Counted from the first letter of the stretch, positions 44,900-55,598 are shown. The stretch is 64,000 bases of DNA from Nostoc sp. XA010 (GCF_020829625.1 NZ_JAIVFX010000001.1:558001-622000), one strand, 5' to 3'. Translations and numbers: made by a program. Notes: generated by a model not told the origin, from the letters alone.

Positions 44900-47800
44900 T
44901 TAAGGTTGATTTTGAGCGATGAGATTAACGATCGCACTAGCTAAATCTGCTGGATCGACGGGTTTCGGTAGGTGTTTTTGAAATCCTGCTGCTATTGCTT
45001 GGTTGTAGTTGATTTCTCCAGCATAAGCTGTCAATGCGATCGCGGGAATTTGCCCACCTTGCTCTGGCGGTAATTTTCTCACCTCGCGCAGCAGCATATA
45101 GCCATCCATCAAGGGCATTCCAATATCGCTTAACAAAATATCTGGCTTTGATTGCACTAGTATTTCCAGTGCTTCACTTGCTGATTCAGCTACTGTTACA
45201 GTCGCGCCATATTGTTCTAGCGCAAAGCTAAAAAACTCTCGCACATCTGGTTGATCGTCCACAAGCAGGATTTGGACTCCAGCAAGTAATGTGTCGTCAG
45301 TACTTAGTTCTGGTTGAGAAGCCTCATCACTACTGACTCGCAACTCAGAATTTTTCAGCAAAGGTAGTCTGACTGTAAATGTAGCTCCTTTTCCTTCTCC
45401 CAGACTATCTGCCTGAACTGTACCACCGTGAAGTTCTACTAGATGACGCACAATTGCTAGTCCCAATCCCAGCCCGCCAAATATCCTGGTTGTCTTGGCA
45501 TCTGCTTGTCGGAAGTAATCAAATACGTAGGGCAAAAATTCCAGCATGATTCCCTTACCTGTATCAATCACCTGAATTTGGGCTTCTAACCCAACTTGCT
45601 CTAGACGCACTTCTACTCGTCCTTCTGTGGGTGTGAATTTAACGGCATTGGAGAGGAGATTCCACATTACTTGTTGCAAGCGATCGCCATCACCCAAAAC
45701 TTTGCCGATATCATTACTTAGCACCGTTTTTATTTCAATTGATTTGGCTTCTGCTGCTAAACGCACCGTTTCTAGTGCAGCTGCGATCGCTACTTTCAAA
45801 TCCACTGCATAAAGATTTAACCTGACTTTACCTTGTAAAATCCGCGAAACATCAAGTAAATCTCCAATAAGTTGGGTTTGTAATTTGGCATTACGCTCGA
45901 TTGTTTCCAATGCCCGGATTCTCGTGGCTTCGTCGAACTTGCGGGTTCTAAGTAACTTCGCCCATCCTAAAATCGGATTTAGAGGAGTTCTAAGTTCATG
46001 GGAAAGGACAGCGAGAAATTCATCCTTAATCCGATTGGCTGTCTCGGCTTGTGCCCTGGCAGTTTTTTCGGCTTCGTAAAGTTGAGCGCGGACGATCGCT
46101 TGGGCACACTGCTGTCCCAGTGTCAACATAAATCCCCGGTCTTCTTCATTAAATATTTGTCCAATAGTAAAGCTGAATCCCAAAGCCCCAATTACTTTAC
46201 CTTCTGCTACCAGGGGAATAGAAGCCCAGGCATTATTCGCTATAACAGTCACAATATCTACTAAGTCGGGATATCTAGCAATCATGGCTGCTAAATTTTC
46301 TAAAAAAACCGGCTGCCCAGTTCTGACTGTTTCTGCTATTTGGTTAGGTGCAGTGATGGGAAAATTTGCCCAAGTATTTATAAGTGTTTGCGGATAGCCA
46401 ATTGCTTGCACAACTTTTAGGGTAGTACCTCCCTCAGTAAGTAAGACAACGGAACCACCAGTAGCTTCCAAGGCGGCAATGCCTTGGTTCACCACTACAT
46501 CGGCTACCTGTTGGGGAGTTAAGGCTTCCGAGAAGGCAGCAGTTATTCTTTGCAAAAGTATGGTGCGATTGACAGACCGTTCAGTTTCCTGGTAGAGTCT
46601 GGCATTGTCGATCGCTATTGCCGCCCGACGAGCAATATCTTCTGCTAAAGCCAAATCTGTCTGTTGATACTGCCTACCTGACTCGGCTGTAAAAAAAGAG
46701 ATCGCTCCAAATAATTGCCCACGGGAACGAACTGGAATCACCATTAAAGAACGAATACCCAGGCTTCGCAGCAATTGCAGATGTTCCTCATTTTGAGCCA
46801 TCTGGACAAAATTGTAGTCAGATAATTGGGGATAAAAGATAGAGATTCCCAATGCTAGCTGCTCTACAAGCTGTTTTGTTTTGGTTTTGGGTGGATAACG
46901 CCGTCGGATTTCCTCTAAAATACTTTGTTTTGCGGGATCGGCAATTGCGATCGCAATTTGTTTACTTGACCAATCTTTCTGGAAAACATCTACAATACAC
47001 CAGTCAGCTAGGGTAGGAACTGCTAGATTAGCCACACTTTCTAAGGTGACTTCATAATCCAAGGAGGCAGCTAGTAAAGTGCTGGCTTCAACTAAAAACT
47101 TTTGTGTAGTTTCAACTCGTTTGCGTTCACTAATATCTTCAATAATGCCCAATGCATACTTTGGTTGTCCGTTCTCATCCCAAACTACTGATGAAGTTAG
47201 ATTTACCCAAACAATGGAACCATCTTTGCGGATGTAGCGCTTTTCTAGGGAATAACCACTAATTTCTTTTGCTAAAACTCGCCGAGCATTTTCCCAATCA
47301 ATTTCTAAATCGTCAGGGTGGGTAATTTCCTGAAAGTTTAACTGGATTAACTCTTCATGGCTGTATCCAGTAATTTCACATAGGGCAGGATTAGCCTGAA
47401 TAAATCGTCCATCCAAAGCTATTAAAGTAATACCGACAGATGCTTGATTGAACATTGCCCGGAACCTTTCTTCGCTTTCTCGTAAGGCAACTTCTGTTTG
47501 CTTTGCTGCTGTCACATCTGCCAAAATAATCCCAATTCCTACTGTTTCCCCCATCGTGTTGTTGACTGGGTAATAGTTGCCCAGCCAGTAGGCATAACGT
47601 TCTGGTTGTTCCCTTGTGTTTCCACTGATTTCTACATTCAGCAGGGGTTCTCCAGTATCCAACACGCGCTGTAACCGTGGCTCAAACTCAGCGGCCATTG
47701 CTGGCAACACTTCCCCAAATTTACGTCCTAGATGTTCTTCTATGGTCAAACCATTAATGTCAGCGAAAACTTGATTAATTCGGATATATCGCAGTTCCCG

Positions 47801-49939
47801 ATCGAAAAAGCATACACCAACGGGAGCAGCACCTAAGAGCGCATCTAGAAGAGATAGAGATTCCGCATAATGAATTAAAGCCTGGTGGATATCTCGATAA
47901 AGCCGGGCATTTTCCACTGCTAAGGCAGCCCGATGGCTAATATCTGTTGCTAAAGTTAGGTCAGTGCGATCGTAGCGACGGCCTGATTCTGCGCTGACAA
48001 AGGTAATAGTTGCGAGGACTCGCCCTTGTGCGATTAACGGCACAATCATCACAGACTTCATCCCCAATTGCCGAACAAGTTCTAAGTGTTCTTGATTCTG
48101 AGTAGCTGCCATTAACAGCGAGTCAGGTATCTCTGAGATTAATTCGCTTTGCCCGGTTTGCAGTACTCTACTAATTGCACTTGCACCTTTGTAATCTGTG
48201 GCATACTCCTGAAGTTTACGCGCTAACTCCGCTTTCGATGGGTCTGCATGGGCAATGGGTAGGCGGCGAATGGAACCATCTTCATTTAAAATATCAACGC
48301 TACACCAATCGGCAAGCTGGAGAACTGAGATTTTAGCGATCTGTTCTAAAGTTTCTTCATAATCTAGCGAAGTAGAGAGTAAACTACTAATTTGGGCGAT
48401 ATAGCGGAGTCTTTCTTCAGCCTGCTTGCGCTCTGTAATATCAAGAACAAAAAAAGCTCCTCTATCTACAGTTCCTTCAAAGCGGCTACCACCTATCAAA
48501 ATTGGGAAGCGTGAGCCATTTTTACGAATATATTCTTTTTCAAAGGGGGTGCAAAAGGAATTGTCTTGAAATTGAGTTAGTGCTTGCTTATCGAGTGGCA
48601 CGTATTCTTTAGGAGTTAGGTCTTGCCAACGAAATGTGCCGGCAAGTAATTCTTCACGAGAATAACCCACCATATTCAGCAAGGCATCGTTCGCTTCTAT
48701 AATCCCACCATCTCTATCCCAGAAGCCAATACCAATCATGTTTGACTCAACCACACTGCGAAACTTCGCTTCGCTTTCTTGCAGTGCTTGCTCACTTTGT
48801 TTCAGTTGAGTAATATCAATTGAGCTAATGCCTACTCCTAATAACTGCCCATCCGGTAAACACACCGGATAATAACTGACAAGACCATAACGATATACTC
48901 CAGCAGGATAGGTTTCACCGCTCATTTCCTGGTTGAGTAAGGGCTGCCTAGTTTGCATCACTTGCTGAAAAACAGGCTCAATTTGCGCCGCCCATTCCGG
49001 TAATACTTCTCTAAAGGTGCGACCAATATGTTGACTTTGTAGTACACCATTGATAGCTGCCAACGCTTCATTTGCATGAATATAGCGAAGTTCAGTATCA
49101 AGAAAAGCCAGCCCCACTGGTGAACTAGTAACCCAAGCATTGAGTAACGCTAGAGATTCGTCTTTTTGCTGAATCGCTTGCTGAAGTTCTTCGTGCAACT
49201 TGGCTTTGTCTAGTTCTGCCTGCTTGCGCTCAGTAATATTTACACCTACACAAGTAATACCCTGAATGCTATTGTCTACATCCCTTAACGGTTCAACCAG
49301 CAAATCGTAGTAACGGTTTTCTCCACCAATTGTCAGATAAACCTCTTCACGGGCTGAAATACCAGTTTCTAGTACCTTCTGCTTAATTGCCCTCAATTGC
49401 TCTGCTACTAAGGCTGGAAATAATTCATCATCAGACTTACCCAGCATTTCCTCAGTAGTGTTGTTTAGACTTTGAGGATTATGAATCCACTGATATCGTA
49501 AATTGCGATCCTGCTGAAATACCACGATATCTGAACTACTTAACCCTAATCGAAATCGCTCCTCACAAACTCTCAGCTTTTGAAGATTTCCATCAGACCG
49601 ACTTTTAGCAGTCCTTAATCCCTCACATAAGATACTAAAGAGCAATCCTTGTAATCCAAACAACCCAATTCGCAGAAAATTGGATAAGTCAAAACTCAGA
49701 TCATCAACTGGGGGGAGAAAGAAGTAATCGCTCAGTAACGCAGATAAGCCGGTTGCTAACAGCCCTGATTTCAAACCACCATACCAAGCACTCACCATTA
49801 CAGCGCTAAAAAACAGCAAGAAAGGAGTTCCCCTCATGCTTAACCAGGGGTCTAGCATCAACATCAGCACTAATGCAAGTGCGACAATTAATACAACAAT
49901 GCCATAACGCAGTAACTCGGAATAACGAATATGGGGCAT
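44900..49939 (-). CDS. Large hybrid sensor histidine kinase with PAS and GAF domains
   Basis: 1679 aa. In order: a DUF4118/KdpD-like membrane region (about 10-110, four helices), three PAS domains (about 125-510), GAF (about 525-685), two PAS (about 700-945), two GAF (about 960-1270), HisKA with HELRTPLNPILGWAKLL (near 1295), HATPase with N-box NLLSNAVKFTP and GLGLGLAIV, and a C-terminal receiver with acidic pocket VDDQPD, phospho-Asp in LLSDIGMPLMDG and a conserved lysine HLPKPVD. Autophosphorylated His passes phosphate to its own receiver, and from there to an unidentified partner. The GAF domains lack the cysteine motif of bilin-binding types as far as I can see. Monocistronic. Confidence 0.9.
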   Translation of the reverse strand: MPHIRYSELLRYGIVVLIVALALVLMLMLDPWLSMRGTPFLLFFSAVMVSAWYGGLKSGLLATGLSALLSDYFFLPPVDDLSFDLSNFLRIGLFGLQGLLFSILCEGLRTAKSRSDGNLQKLRVCEERFRLGLSSSDIVVFQQDRNLRYQWIHNPQSLNNTTEEMLGKSDDELFPALVAEQLRAIKQKVLETGISAREEVYLTIGGENRYYDLLVEPLRDVDNSIQGITCVGVNITERKQAELDKAKLHEELQQAIQQKDESLALLNAWVTSSPVGLAFLDTELRYIHANEALAAINGVLQSQHIGRTFREVLPEWAAQIEPVFQQVMQTRQPLLNQEMSGETYPAGVYRYGLVSYYPVCLPDGQLLGVGISSIDITQLKQSEQALQESEAKFRSVVESNMIGIGFWDRDGGIIEANDALLNMVGYSREELLAGTFRWQDLTPKEYVPLDKQALTQFQDNSFCTPFEKEYIRKNGSRFPILIGGSRFEGTVDRGAFFVLDITERKQAEERLRYIAQISSLLSTSLDYEETLEQIAKISVLQLADWCSVDILNEDGSIRRLPIAHADPSKAELARKLQEYATDYKGASAISRVLQTGQSELISEIPDSLLMAATQNQEHLELVRQLGMKSVMIVPLIAQGRVLATITFVSAESGRRYDRTDLTLATDISHRAALAVENARLYRDIHQALIHYAESLSLLDALLGAAPVGVCFFDRELRYIRINQVFADINGLTIEEHLGRKFGEVLPAMAAEFEPRLQRVLDTGEPLLNVEISGNTREQPERYAYWLGNYYPVNNTMGETVGIGIILADVTAAKQTEVALRESEERFRAMFNQASVGITLIALDGRFIQANPALCEITGYSHEELIQLNFQEITHPDDLEIDWENARRVLAKEISGYSLEKRYIRKDGSIVWVNLTSSVVWDENGQPKYALGIIEDISERKRVETTQKFLVEASTLLAASLDYEVTLESVANLAVPTLADWCIVDVFQKDWSSKQIAIAIADPAKQSILEEIRRRYPPKTKTKQLVEQLALGISIFYPQLSDYNFVQMAQNEEHLQLLRSLGIRSLMVIPVRSRGQLFGAISFFTAESGRQYQQTDLALAEDIARRAAIAIDNARLYQETERSVNRTILLQRITAAFSEALTPQQVADVVVNQGIAALEATGGSVVLLTEGGTTLKVVQAIGYPQTLINTWANFPITAPNQIAETVRTGQPVFLENLAAMIARYPDLVDIVTVIANNAWASIPLVAEGKVIGALGFSFTIGQIFNEEDRGFMLTLGQQCAQAIVRAQLYEAEKTARAQAETANRIKDEFLAVLSHELRTPLNPILGWAKLLRTRKFDEATRIRALETIERNAKLQTQLIGDLLDVSRILQGKVRLNLYAVDLKVAIAAALETVRLAAEAKSIEIKTVLSNDIGKVLGDGDRLQQVMWNLLSNAVKFTPTEGRVEVRLEQVGLEAQIQVIDTGKGIMLEFLPYVFDYFRQADAKTTRIFGGLGLGLAIVRHLVELHGGTVQADSLGEGKGATFTVRLPLLKNSELRVSSDEASQPELSTDDTLLAGVQILLVDDQPDVREFFSFALEQYGATVTVAESASEALEILVQSKPDILLSDIGMPLMDGYMLLREVRKLPPEQGGQIPAIALTAYAGEINYNQAIAAGFQKHLPKPVDPADLASAIVNLIAQNQP

Positions 49940-50213
49940 GAAAATGTTTTGGAATAACCAATACTTATTGCAAAGGCTCTATACAACCTAAGCTAGTTTG
50001 CAATTTTTAGGAATTTACCTCCAGATAGATTTTTATTTATTTAGAAAACTTCTTTTGTAAGAGGTTAATTACCCGATAATATAGTATGTAAAGCCAGAAT
50101 TTATTACAATCTTCTATATCTATAACATTGGGTTGCTGCTGATAAATACTCAATCCCAAGAAATGCTGTTAGCCAAGTTTATAAAAAATGTCAAAATAAA
50201 GATGATTTTAAAT

Positions 50214-50384
50214 ATCCTATAAAACTCATATTTGATTTTTGAACAAAACTCAGTACACCTTTATTCCTTCTTCCCAGTCCCTTACCTCTACGAGTGATTC
50301 AGAAATCAAAGACGCTCGATAGCGCAGCGGTAGCGACGCAGGAGCGTCTGACTCGCTACCGCTTCGGTATCGGATTGCTATATA
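50214..50384. mobile_element. TATAGG-family MITE-like element, disrupted copy
   Basis: The left end CCTATAAAACTCATATTTG and the right end GTATCGGATTGCTATATA match the family, but near the right end a GC-rich palindrome (GACGCTC...GAGCGTC, 50313-50367) is inserted between AAATCAAA and GTATCGG. This is one repeat nested in another. Confidence 0.5.
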
Positions 50385-50424
50385 TGTTTTCTGGTTTCAA
50401 TAAATCACAGTCAGCCAGAGACTC

Positions 50425-50736
50425 TTATTTGAGTATCAATTTCTGTTTGTGTTTGCTTGAAATTGTTTTGCTCGTACCCCAGACACCTAGAGCTAGTATT
50501 CCTAATGTAAAAGAGGGTTCAGGAATAGAGTTGACTCGGCGAAACTCAATCGGCGTAGCAAAAAGCAAGTTATCATTAGCTCCAAAAATCTTGTCTAAAG
50601 AGTCGATGCCATTTTGGAAGATAGTTATACTAGAAATAACCTTACCAGCAGAACTTGTGGGACAGCCATTAGGAGAGTTATTCCCAATGTAATCAGTCGG
50701 TTCCCATAAAAGTTCTAAATTGCAGCTTGTTGGCAA
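50425..50736 (-). pseudogene. PEP-CTERM protein C-terminal fragment
   Basis: 103 codons ending in the sorting signal SIPEPSFTLGILALGVWG plus a basic tail (KHKQK): PEP motif, hydrophobic helix, positive charges. The rest (DSLDKIFGANDNLLFATPIEF) is the end of a beta domain. There is no signal peptide, although PEP-CTERM proteins need one, so this is the 3' remnant of a secreted protein gene. Confidence 0.65.
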
Positions 50737-51088
50737 AACTTTCCTAAAATAGATTCATAAATTAATGCAATATCTTAAATTCTCAAAGTATTTTATCTTA
50801 CTTTTGCTTATGAACTGACAAAAATATAAAATTTTAAGTAGGTAGTAAACTACATATTTCCTATGGGTTTAGCATCGCTCACTAGTGCCAACAAAAGCCT
50901 ATAAATAACTTAATTGAAGGCTTTCAACCGCCTGGAACTAAAGTTCTTTGGCTTTCAGCTAAAATCTACTGAAGTAGACTAAAGATTTTTGGTTATATTG
51001 AGTCAGCTTCAAATACTTTTGGTGGGACACAATGCCCATATAAGTAGATGGGCATAAATAAAAGCATCTTCAATTAATCCCAACCTAC
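50737..51088. other. Intergenic region, no gene recognised
   Basis: About 350 bp, AT-rich, with no frame or hairpin of note. Confidence 0.4.
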
Positions 51089-51210
51089 TATAGGATTAAT
51101 AATTGATTTCTGAAAAAGCTTGGTACAACTCGAAAAGCCTAATTCCTTATTCCTTATTCCCTATTCGCTGCCCACGTAGATAATTTCAAAAGTCAAATAC
51201 GATTCCTATA
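51089..51210. mobile_element. TATAGG-family MITE-like element, copy 2
   Basis: 122 bp with ends TATAGGATTAATAATTGATT and (reverse) TATAGGAATCGTATTTGACT, the same interior tracts as the 16.0 kb copy (GAAAAAGCTTGGTAC, AAAAGCCTAATTCC) but a shorter internal repeat. It ends 4 bp before the bioF stop codon. Confidence 0.65.
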
Positions 51211-51214
51211 TGAC

Positions 51215-52393
51215 TTAATAAAATTCGCTGTAATTGACATCCTTTAGCACTGCTACCAATTTTTTTATATGTGTTGCTTTATGAGTTGCCATTAAAGATA
51301 TTCTAATCCGACTTGTGGGCACTGTTGGAGGACGAATTGCTGGGGCAAAAATGCCAGCATCTCTTAGCTGGTTTCCAGCTTTAAGGGCATCTGTCGCACT
51401 GGACAATTGAAAACATAGTATAGGTGATTCCGAAGCTAATAATTTTAGATTAGGTAATTCTTGCAGCAAATTTTTTAGGTGATGTACATTTTGCCACAAT
51501 TGGGCACGGCGTTGCGGTTCTTGTTGGACTATCTTAATTGCTGCTAAGGCCGCCGCCGTATCAGCCGGTGAAAGTCCAGTTGTGTAAATCCAAGTGGGTG
51601 CGCGGTTCCGTAAGAAATCAATTAGGGCGTTACTTCCTGCTACATACCCGCCTAAACTACCCAAAGCTTTACTCAAAGTCCCAACTTGGATTAACTGCTT
51701 TCCTGTACATCCAAAATGTTCGACACACCCAGCACCAGTTTTTCCTAGTACCCCAGTGGCATGAGCTTCATCAACTAGCAGCATACAGTTAAATTCATCA
51801 GCGATCGCCAACAGTGCTGGCAACGGACATAAATCGCCATCCATGCTGAAGACAGTATCAGTAAGAATCAAACAGCGTCGGTAGTTTTGTCGCTGTTGAC
51901 TCAACTGAGTTTTTAAGACTGCTATATCACAGTGTGGGTATTCCACAAATACTGCACCGCTAAGAATCGCTCCATTTTTCAGACTGGAATGATTGTATTG
52001 GTCAGATAAAATTAAATCACGCTTGCCTACAAGGGCGGTAATTGTGCCCAAATTGGCTAGATACCCGGAACTAAATACCAAGGCATCTTCTGTTTGTTTG
52101 GTAGATGCGATCGCTTCCTCTAATCCCCTGTGTAAATCCCGATGCCCACTGAGTAATCTAGAACCAGTACTACCAGTGCCAAATTCTGCGATCGCAGCAG
52201 TTGCGGCTGCCATCAACCGCTCATCCCCAGCCAATCCTAAATAGTCATTGCTGGCAAAATTAATTACCTCTTGCCCAGCTAAAACCACCGTTGCACCCGG
52301 ACGACCATTGATAGGTTGTACCGAACGATACCAGTCAGCCCGATGAATCGTTGCTAAGGAATGTTCTAGCCAAGCATAAGGATCGGTGGGCAT
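51215..52393 (-). CDS. bioF: 8-amino-7-oxononanoate synthase (biotin synthesis)
   Basis: 392 aa class II PLP enzyme of the alpha-oxoamine synthase family. [23 protein letters not shown], the substrate-binding [10 protein letters not shown] and the PLP lysine in [17 protein letters not shown]. It condenses pimeloyl-ACP or -CoA with alanine to KAPA. Glycine C-acetyltransferase is the close alternative, but the short N-terminus and GSTGSR context favour BioF. No other bio gene is adjacent. Confidence 0.85.
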   Translation of the reverse strand: MPTDPYAWLEHSLATIHRADWYRSVQPINGRPGATVVLAGQEVINFASNDYLGLAGDERLMAAATAAIAEFGTGSTGSRLLSGHRDLHRGLEEAIASTKQTEDALVFSSGYLANLGTITALVGKRDLILSDQYNHSSLKNGAILSGAVFVEYPHCDIAVLKTQLSQQRQNYRRCLILTDTVFSMDGDLCPLPALLAIADEFNCMLLVDEAHATGVLGKTGAGCVEHFGCTGKQLIQVGTLSKALGSLGGYVAGSNALIDFLRNRAPTWIYTTGLSPADTAAALAAIKIVQQEPQRRAQLWQNVHHLKNLLQELPNLKLLASESPILCFQLSSATDALKAGNQLRDAGIFAPAIRPPTVPTSRIRISLMATHKATHIKKLVAVLKDVNYSEFY

Positions 52394-52394
52394 G

Positions 52395-52470
52395 GGGAGT
52401 AGGGGAGGCAGGGGAGGCAGGGGGCAGGGGGAGAATAACTAATGACAAATGACTAATGACCAATGACTAA
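52395..52470. repeat. Tandem short repeats (GGGAGGCA and ATGACTA)
   Basis: Two kinds of heptamer-type tandem units fill the bioF-ruvA gap: GGGGGCA/GGGAGGCA (52395-52431) and AATGACTA/AATGACAA (52438-52470). Confidence 0.65.
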
Positions 52471-52476
52471 TAACAA

Positions 52477-53109
52477 TTAAACTTGTTCGCTACTGAGATG
52501 AGCGATCGCTTGTTTAATCCAATCTTCGACATAGGCATCTTTGGGTAGTCCGATGTCTTCACTTACCACATGCAGGGCGTGACTGACCTCATGGGCAGTA
52601 TATCCCAAGGCGAAGAGGGTCATTTGTACCTCTTCGAGAATTCCTGGTGCTGGCCCACCTGTGGCGACGAAGAACCCGGCTGATTTGCGCCACTCTACTA
52701 ATTTGCTTTTCAGTTCCAAACAGATGCGTTCAGCGATTTTCTTACCGACACCAGGAGCCTGAATTAAGATTTGCGTATTGCCGGCGATAATTGCTTGGAC
52801 TAAATCTGGTAGTTCCAGAGTGTCCAAGAGTGCGATCGCTAAGGCTGCACCAATACCAGTAACAGTCAGTAAGTGACGAAATAAATCGCGTTCGGCTGGC
52901 GAAGCAAAGCCATATAGAAAGGGCACTTCTTCACGAATTTGCAAATGGGTAAAAATTTGTGCCACTCCTCCTGACTCTGGTAAGTGGTTTGCTAGCCGTT
53001 GAGGAACTTGCAAATCATACCCCAAGCCATTCACTTCCAGAGTCAGAATCACGCGATTAGCGCCAATTGTTTGGATACCAGCGACTATACCTTTTAGATA
53101 ACTAATCAT
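52477..53109 (-). CDS. ruvA: Holliday junction branch migration protein RuvA
   Basis: 210 aa. An N-terminal OB fold ([12 protein letters not shown]), two helix-hairpin-helix motifs ([18 protein letters not shown] and [21 protein letters not shown]) that bind junction DNA, and a C-terminal domain that contacts RuvB. Complete for the family. The ATG overlaps the upstream SPP stop (ATGA). Confidence 0.95.
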   Translation of the reverse strand: MISYLKGIVAGIQTIGANRVILTLEVNGLGYDLQVPQRLANHLPESGGVAQIFTHLQIREEVPFLYGFASPAERDLFRHLLTVTGIGAALAIALLDTLELPDLVQAIIAGNTQILIQAPGVGKKIAERICLELKSKLVEWRKSAGFFVATGGPAPGILEEVQMTLFALGYTAHEVSHALHVVSEDIGLPKDAYVEDWIKQAIAHLSSEQV

Positions 53110-53867
53110 AACAAGAGACCAAAATAATTTAAGCCTTCAATAATTCCACCTGCACAAAAACATGAAGCCAGGTAGCGGTGTTCAGAGGGATGCTCATTGT
53201 GCCATTGGAGTAACTCTTTGCGGGCATTCCCCACAATGATTCCCCGTGCGTTGCCTACAGCAAATAAAGCAATATCATTACCTGAATCACCACAGACAAC
53301 TGTTTGTTCTGCTGCAAATTTCCACTTCTGACGTAAAAACTGCATTGCCTGACCTTTATCGCTGCTATGGGGTACAATGTCAAGGTCAATACCGCTACTG
53401 TAGATTAACTTTACATTTAATTTATATTTCTGCAACTCCGCTTCAAGTTGTGGTAAAAAATTTGCAGATGCATCTTGTTCTAAGAAAAAACTCACTTTAA
53501 ACGGACGCTGTTCTGAATCTGGTTGCCGAACTAACTCACGGTATTCCTGGGTAATAGATAATACAGTTTCCCGTTCCCATCCCGGAGAGAGGATTTCTGA
53601 CCAATCCGAGTCTGGAATATCACTACCATCTAAGTAAATTTCTGTACCCACAGAAAGAACGAGGGCATCGGGTTCCAAAAGATTTTTTTGAGCTTGGAGT
53701 TCTTTGTAAAGTACAGGCGATCGCCCAGTAGAATAAACAATTTTCGTACCGTATTCTTGGCGATGTTGACTCAGCAGTTGATTTAGTTCTGCTAAGGCGC
53801 TGTCATCGCCCACTGTGCGATACACGAGGGTGTCATCCAAATCTGTTACAAAAAGGAATTTAGCCAT
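53106..53867 (-). CDS. spp: Sucrose-phosphate phosphatase
   Basis: 253 aa from the ATG at 53867 (an earlier ATG is two codons up). HAD hydrolase: motif [13 protein letters not shown] with the Asp nucleophile, motif II VYSTGR, a motif III lysine in SDKGQAMQF, and motif [15 protein letters not shown]. It removes phosphate from sucrose-6-phosphate in the last step of sucrose synthesis, the carbon carrier in heterocystous filaments. The stop overlaps ruvA by 4 bp. Confidence 0.88.
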   Translation of the reverse strand: MAKFLFVTDLDDTLVYRTVGDDSALAELNQLLSQHRQEYGTKIVYSTGRSPVLYKELQAQKNLLEPDALVLSVGTEIYLDGSDIPDSDWSEILSPGWERETVLSITQEYRELVRQPDSEQRPFKVSFFLEQDASANFLPQLEAELQKYKLNVKLIYSSGIDLDIVPHSSDKGQAMQFLRQKWKFAAEQTVVCGDSGNDIALFAVGNARGIIVGNARKELLQWHNEHPSEHRYLASCFCAGGIIEGLNYFGLLL

Positions 53868-54013
53868 AATCATCTCTTATGCTTTGCTTTAACATCAAAT
53901 TTGCACTTATTTAAAGAAAGCATAGATGTAGTCTGCTTTAATAAAAAAATCAGCCAGGAGATATACAGGAGAAATACTCCTGCAAAAACTGCCTTTGCTG
54001 TTATATTTCACGT

Positions 54014-54045
54014 ATTGACACTCCCCGCTCCTTTAGGAGCGGGGA
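54014..54045 (-). mobile_element. Right end of the TnpB element with hairpin
   Basis: On the minus strand, just after the tnpB stop: CCCCGCTCC-taaa-GGAGCGGGG (54023-54044), then AGTGTCAA as the likely terminus. An IS200/IS605-type subterminal hairpin; the same region should form the 3' end of the reRNA/omega RNA. Confidence 0.7.
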
Positions 54046-54054
54046 TTCTGTAAT

Positions 54055-55239
54055 CTACCTCGTTACTTGCTCTAATAGGCTTTCGCCTAAAAGAGTAGAG
54101 GTTACGAGTCCTACAGCGTTACTTCGGGATTGCCCATCCCTAGCTTCAGAAGCAAGATTCAAAATGTTAATTGCTGCGTTTTCGTCTCTATGCAATTTGC
54201 AACCACAACTACAAACATGGGTGCGAGTTGATAGGGATTTTTTAACGATTACACCACAGTTTGAACATTTTTGTGATGTGTAATGTGGTGCTACAGCAAT
54301 AGCTACCCGTCCAAATTTGCCAGCAAAGTACTCAATCCACTGCCTAAACAAATACCAGCTAGTGTCAGCAATTGACTTAGCCAAACAATGGTTTCTGAGT
54401 AAGTTACGCACGCTTAAGTTTTCATAGGCTACTAAGTCGTTAGACTTGCACACGTTACGCGCTATTCTCTTAGCGTGTTCATTCCGTTGCCTACTTATTC
54501 TTAGGTGTTTTCTGGCAAATATAGCTCTAGCTTTTTTACGTCCTGATGAACCTTTTTTCTTTTTGTAAATGCGTCTTTGAGAGTGTTTAACGGATTTATC
54601 AGCTTTCCTCAAAAACTTCGGGTTAGCTTCTTGATGCCCGTTGGAATCAGTGTAAAAGCTCTCAATTCCAACATCTAAACCGATTTCATTCTTTGTCAAT
54701 GGTTGAATAGCTGAAACTTCAACATCAATACAAAATTGACAATAATAGCCATCAGCACGACGTACCAATCTAACACGCTTGATTGACTTAACAGGGTATG
54801 TTTGAATATCCCACTTACCTAACAATTTCAACTCACCAATACCTTTTTTATCAGTAATGGTAATGCGTCTTTTTATTGGGTTTAGCACCCATCCTGATGT
54901 TTTATACTCAACCGAGCGGTTGTCATGTTTAAATCTGGGATACCCTTTTTTACCTGATGCTTTCTTTTTACAATTCTCGTAAAACCTTGATATTGCTAAC
55001 CATGCTCTTTCGGCTGATGATTGTACAGCCATTGAGTTTAAGTTAGCCACAAATTTAAATTCGTTGCGTAGCTCTGTTGAATACTTGTTGAGTGCAAATC
55101 TATCAATTTTAGCTTCTCTTGTCGCGTCCATCCAATACCTCAAACACTTATTTCTAATGAATTGAGTAGTTTTAATAGCTTCTTCGATTGCTAAATATTG
55201 AAGTTTTTTAGCTTTAACTTTATACTCTAGAACTAGCAA
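54055..55239 (-). CDS. tnpB: TnpB, IS200/IS605-family RNA-guided nuclease
   Basis: 394 aa, full length. The RuvC residues are all present: Asp189 (IGLDVGIE), Glu273 (AYENLSV) and Asp352 (LHRDENAAIN). A zinc finger is formed by CSNC (325-328) and CSCGC (343-347). The N-terminal helical and beta wedge region is intact, so it should be active. There is no tnpA beside it, so it needs a transposase in trans. TnpB cuts DNA guided by the reRNA made from the element's right end; the guide would be the minus-strand sequence just left of 54014. Confidence 0.93.
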   Translation of the reverse strand: MLVLEYKVKAKKLQYLAIEEAIKTTQFIRNKCLRYWMDATREAKIDRFALNKYSTELRNEFKFVANLNSMAVQSSAERAWLAISRFYENCKKKASGKKGYPRFKHDNRSVEYKTSGWVLNPIKRRITITDKKGIGELKLLGKWDIQTYPVKSIKRVRLVRRADGYYCQFCIDVEVSAIQPLTKNEIGLDVGIESFYTDSNGHQEANPKFLRKADKSVKHSQRRIYKKKKGSSGRKKARAIFARKHLRISRQRNEHAKRIARNVCKSNDLVAYENLSVRNLLRNHCLAKSIADTSWYLFRQWIEYFAGKFGRVAIAVAPHYTSQKCSNCGVIVKKSLSTRTHVCSCGCKLHRDENAAINILNLASEARDGQSRSNAVGLVTSTLLGESLLEQVTR

Positions 55240-55300
55240 CTTGACTCACCCCCTCACTTTGCCTATAATACCTTGTTTAATATAGGTGAATGTTCTAATT

Positions 55301-55492
55301 ATGTCAACAGGAAAAGGTAAGAAAAGAGTAAAAAATACACCTGTTTTGTATGATGAAGCAAAAAAGAAAAGAGGTGTTATGCTCACAGATACCGCTTGGC
55401 ATTCTGTGCAAGAATCAGCTATAAAAAACGGCATCAGTGCTAGTGAGTATTTAGAGGAGATGATTAGAAAATATTGCGTCACAAAGGCGTAA
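55301..55492 (+). CDS. Small basic protein divergent to tnpB (possible RHH-type)
   Basis: 63 aa from the ATG at 55301. A lysine-rich N-terminus (GKGKKRVKN), a strand KRGVMLTDTAW and two helices (HSVQESAIKNGISASEYLEEMIRKY) fit a ribbon-helix-helix-type DNA-binding fold. Its start is 62 bp from that of tnpB, facing away, so one regulator could control both. It appears to lie inside the element. I do not recognise a named family. Confidence 0.65.
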   Translation: MSTGKGKKRVKNTPVLYDEAKKKRGVMLTDTAWHSVQESAIKNGISASEYLEEMIRKYCVTKA

Positions 55493-55598
55493 ACGCCTTA
55501 ATGCGGCTTTCATCCCTTGCCTGAAGTACGGAATACGGCGCACAGCGCCTGTTCCCCAAGGGTTTTCAGCCTGCCTTCCTTATAAGTTCATTACAACG
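55486..55598. repeat. Inverted repeats at the left side of the TnpB element
   Basis: AAGGCG-taaa-CGCCTT (55486-55501) and GGCGC-aca-GCGCC (55542-55554) are small hairpins right after the small gene; they may belong to the left end of the element, whose exact tip I cannot fix. Confidence 0.45.
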
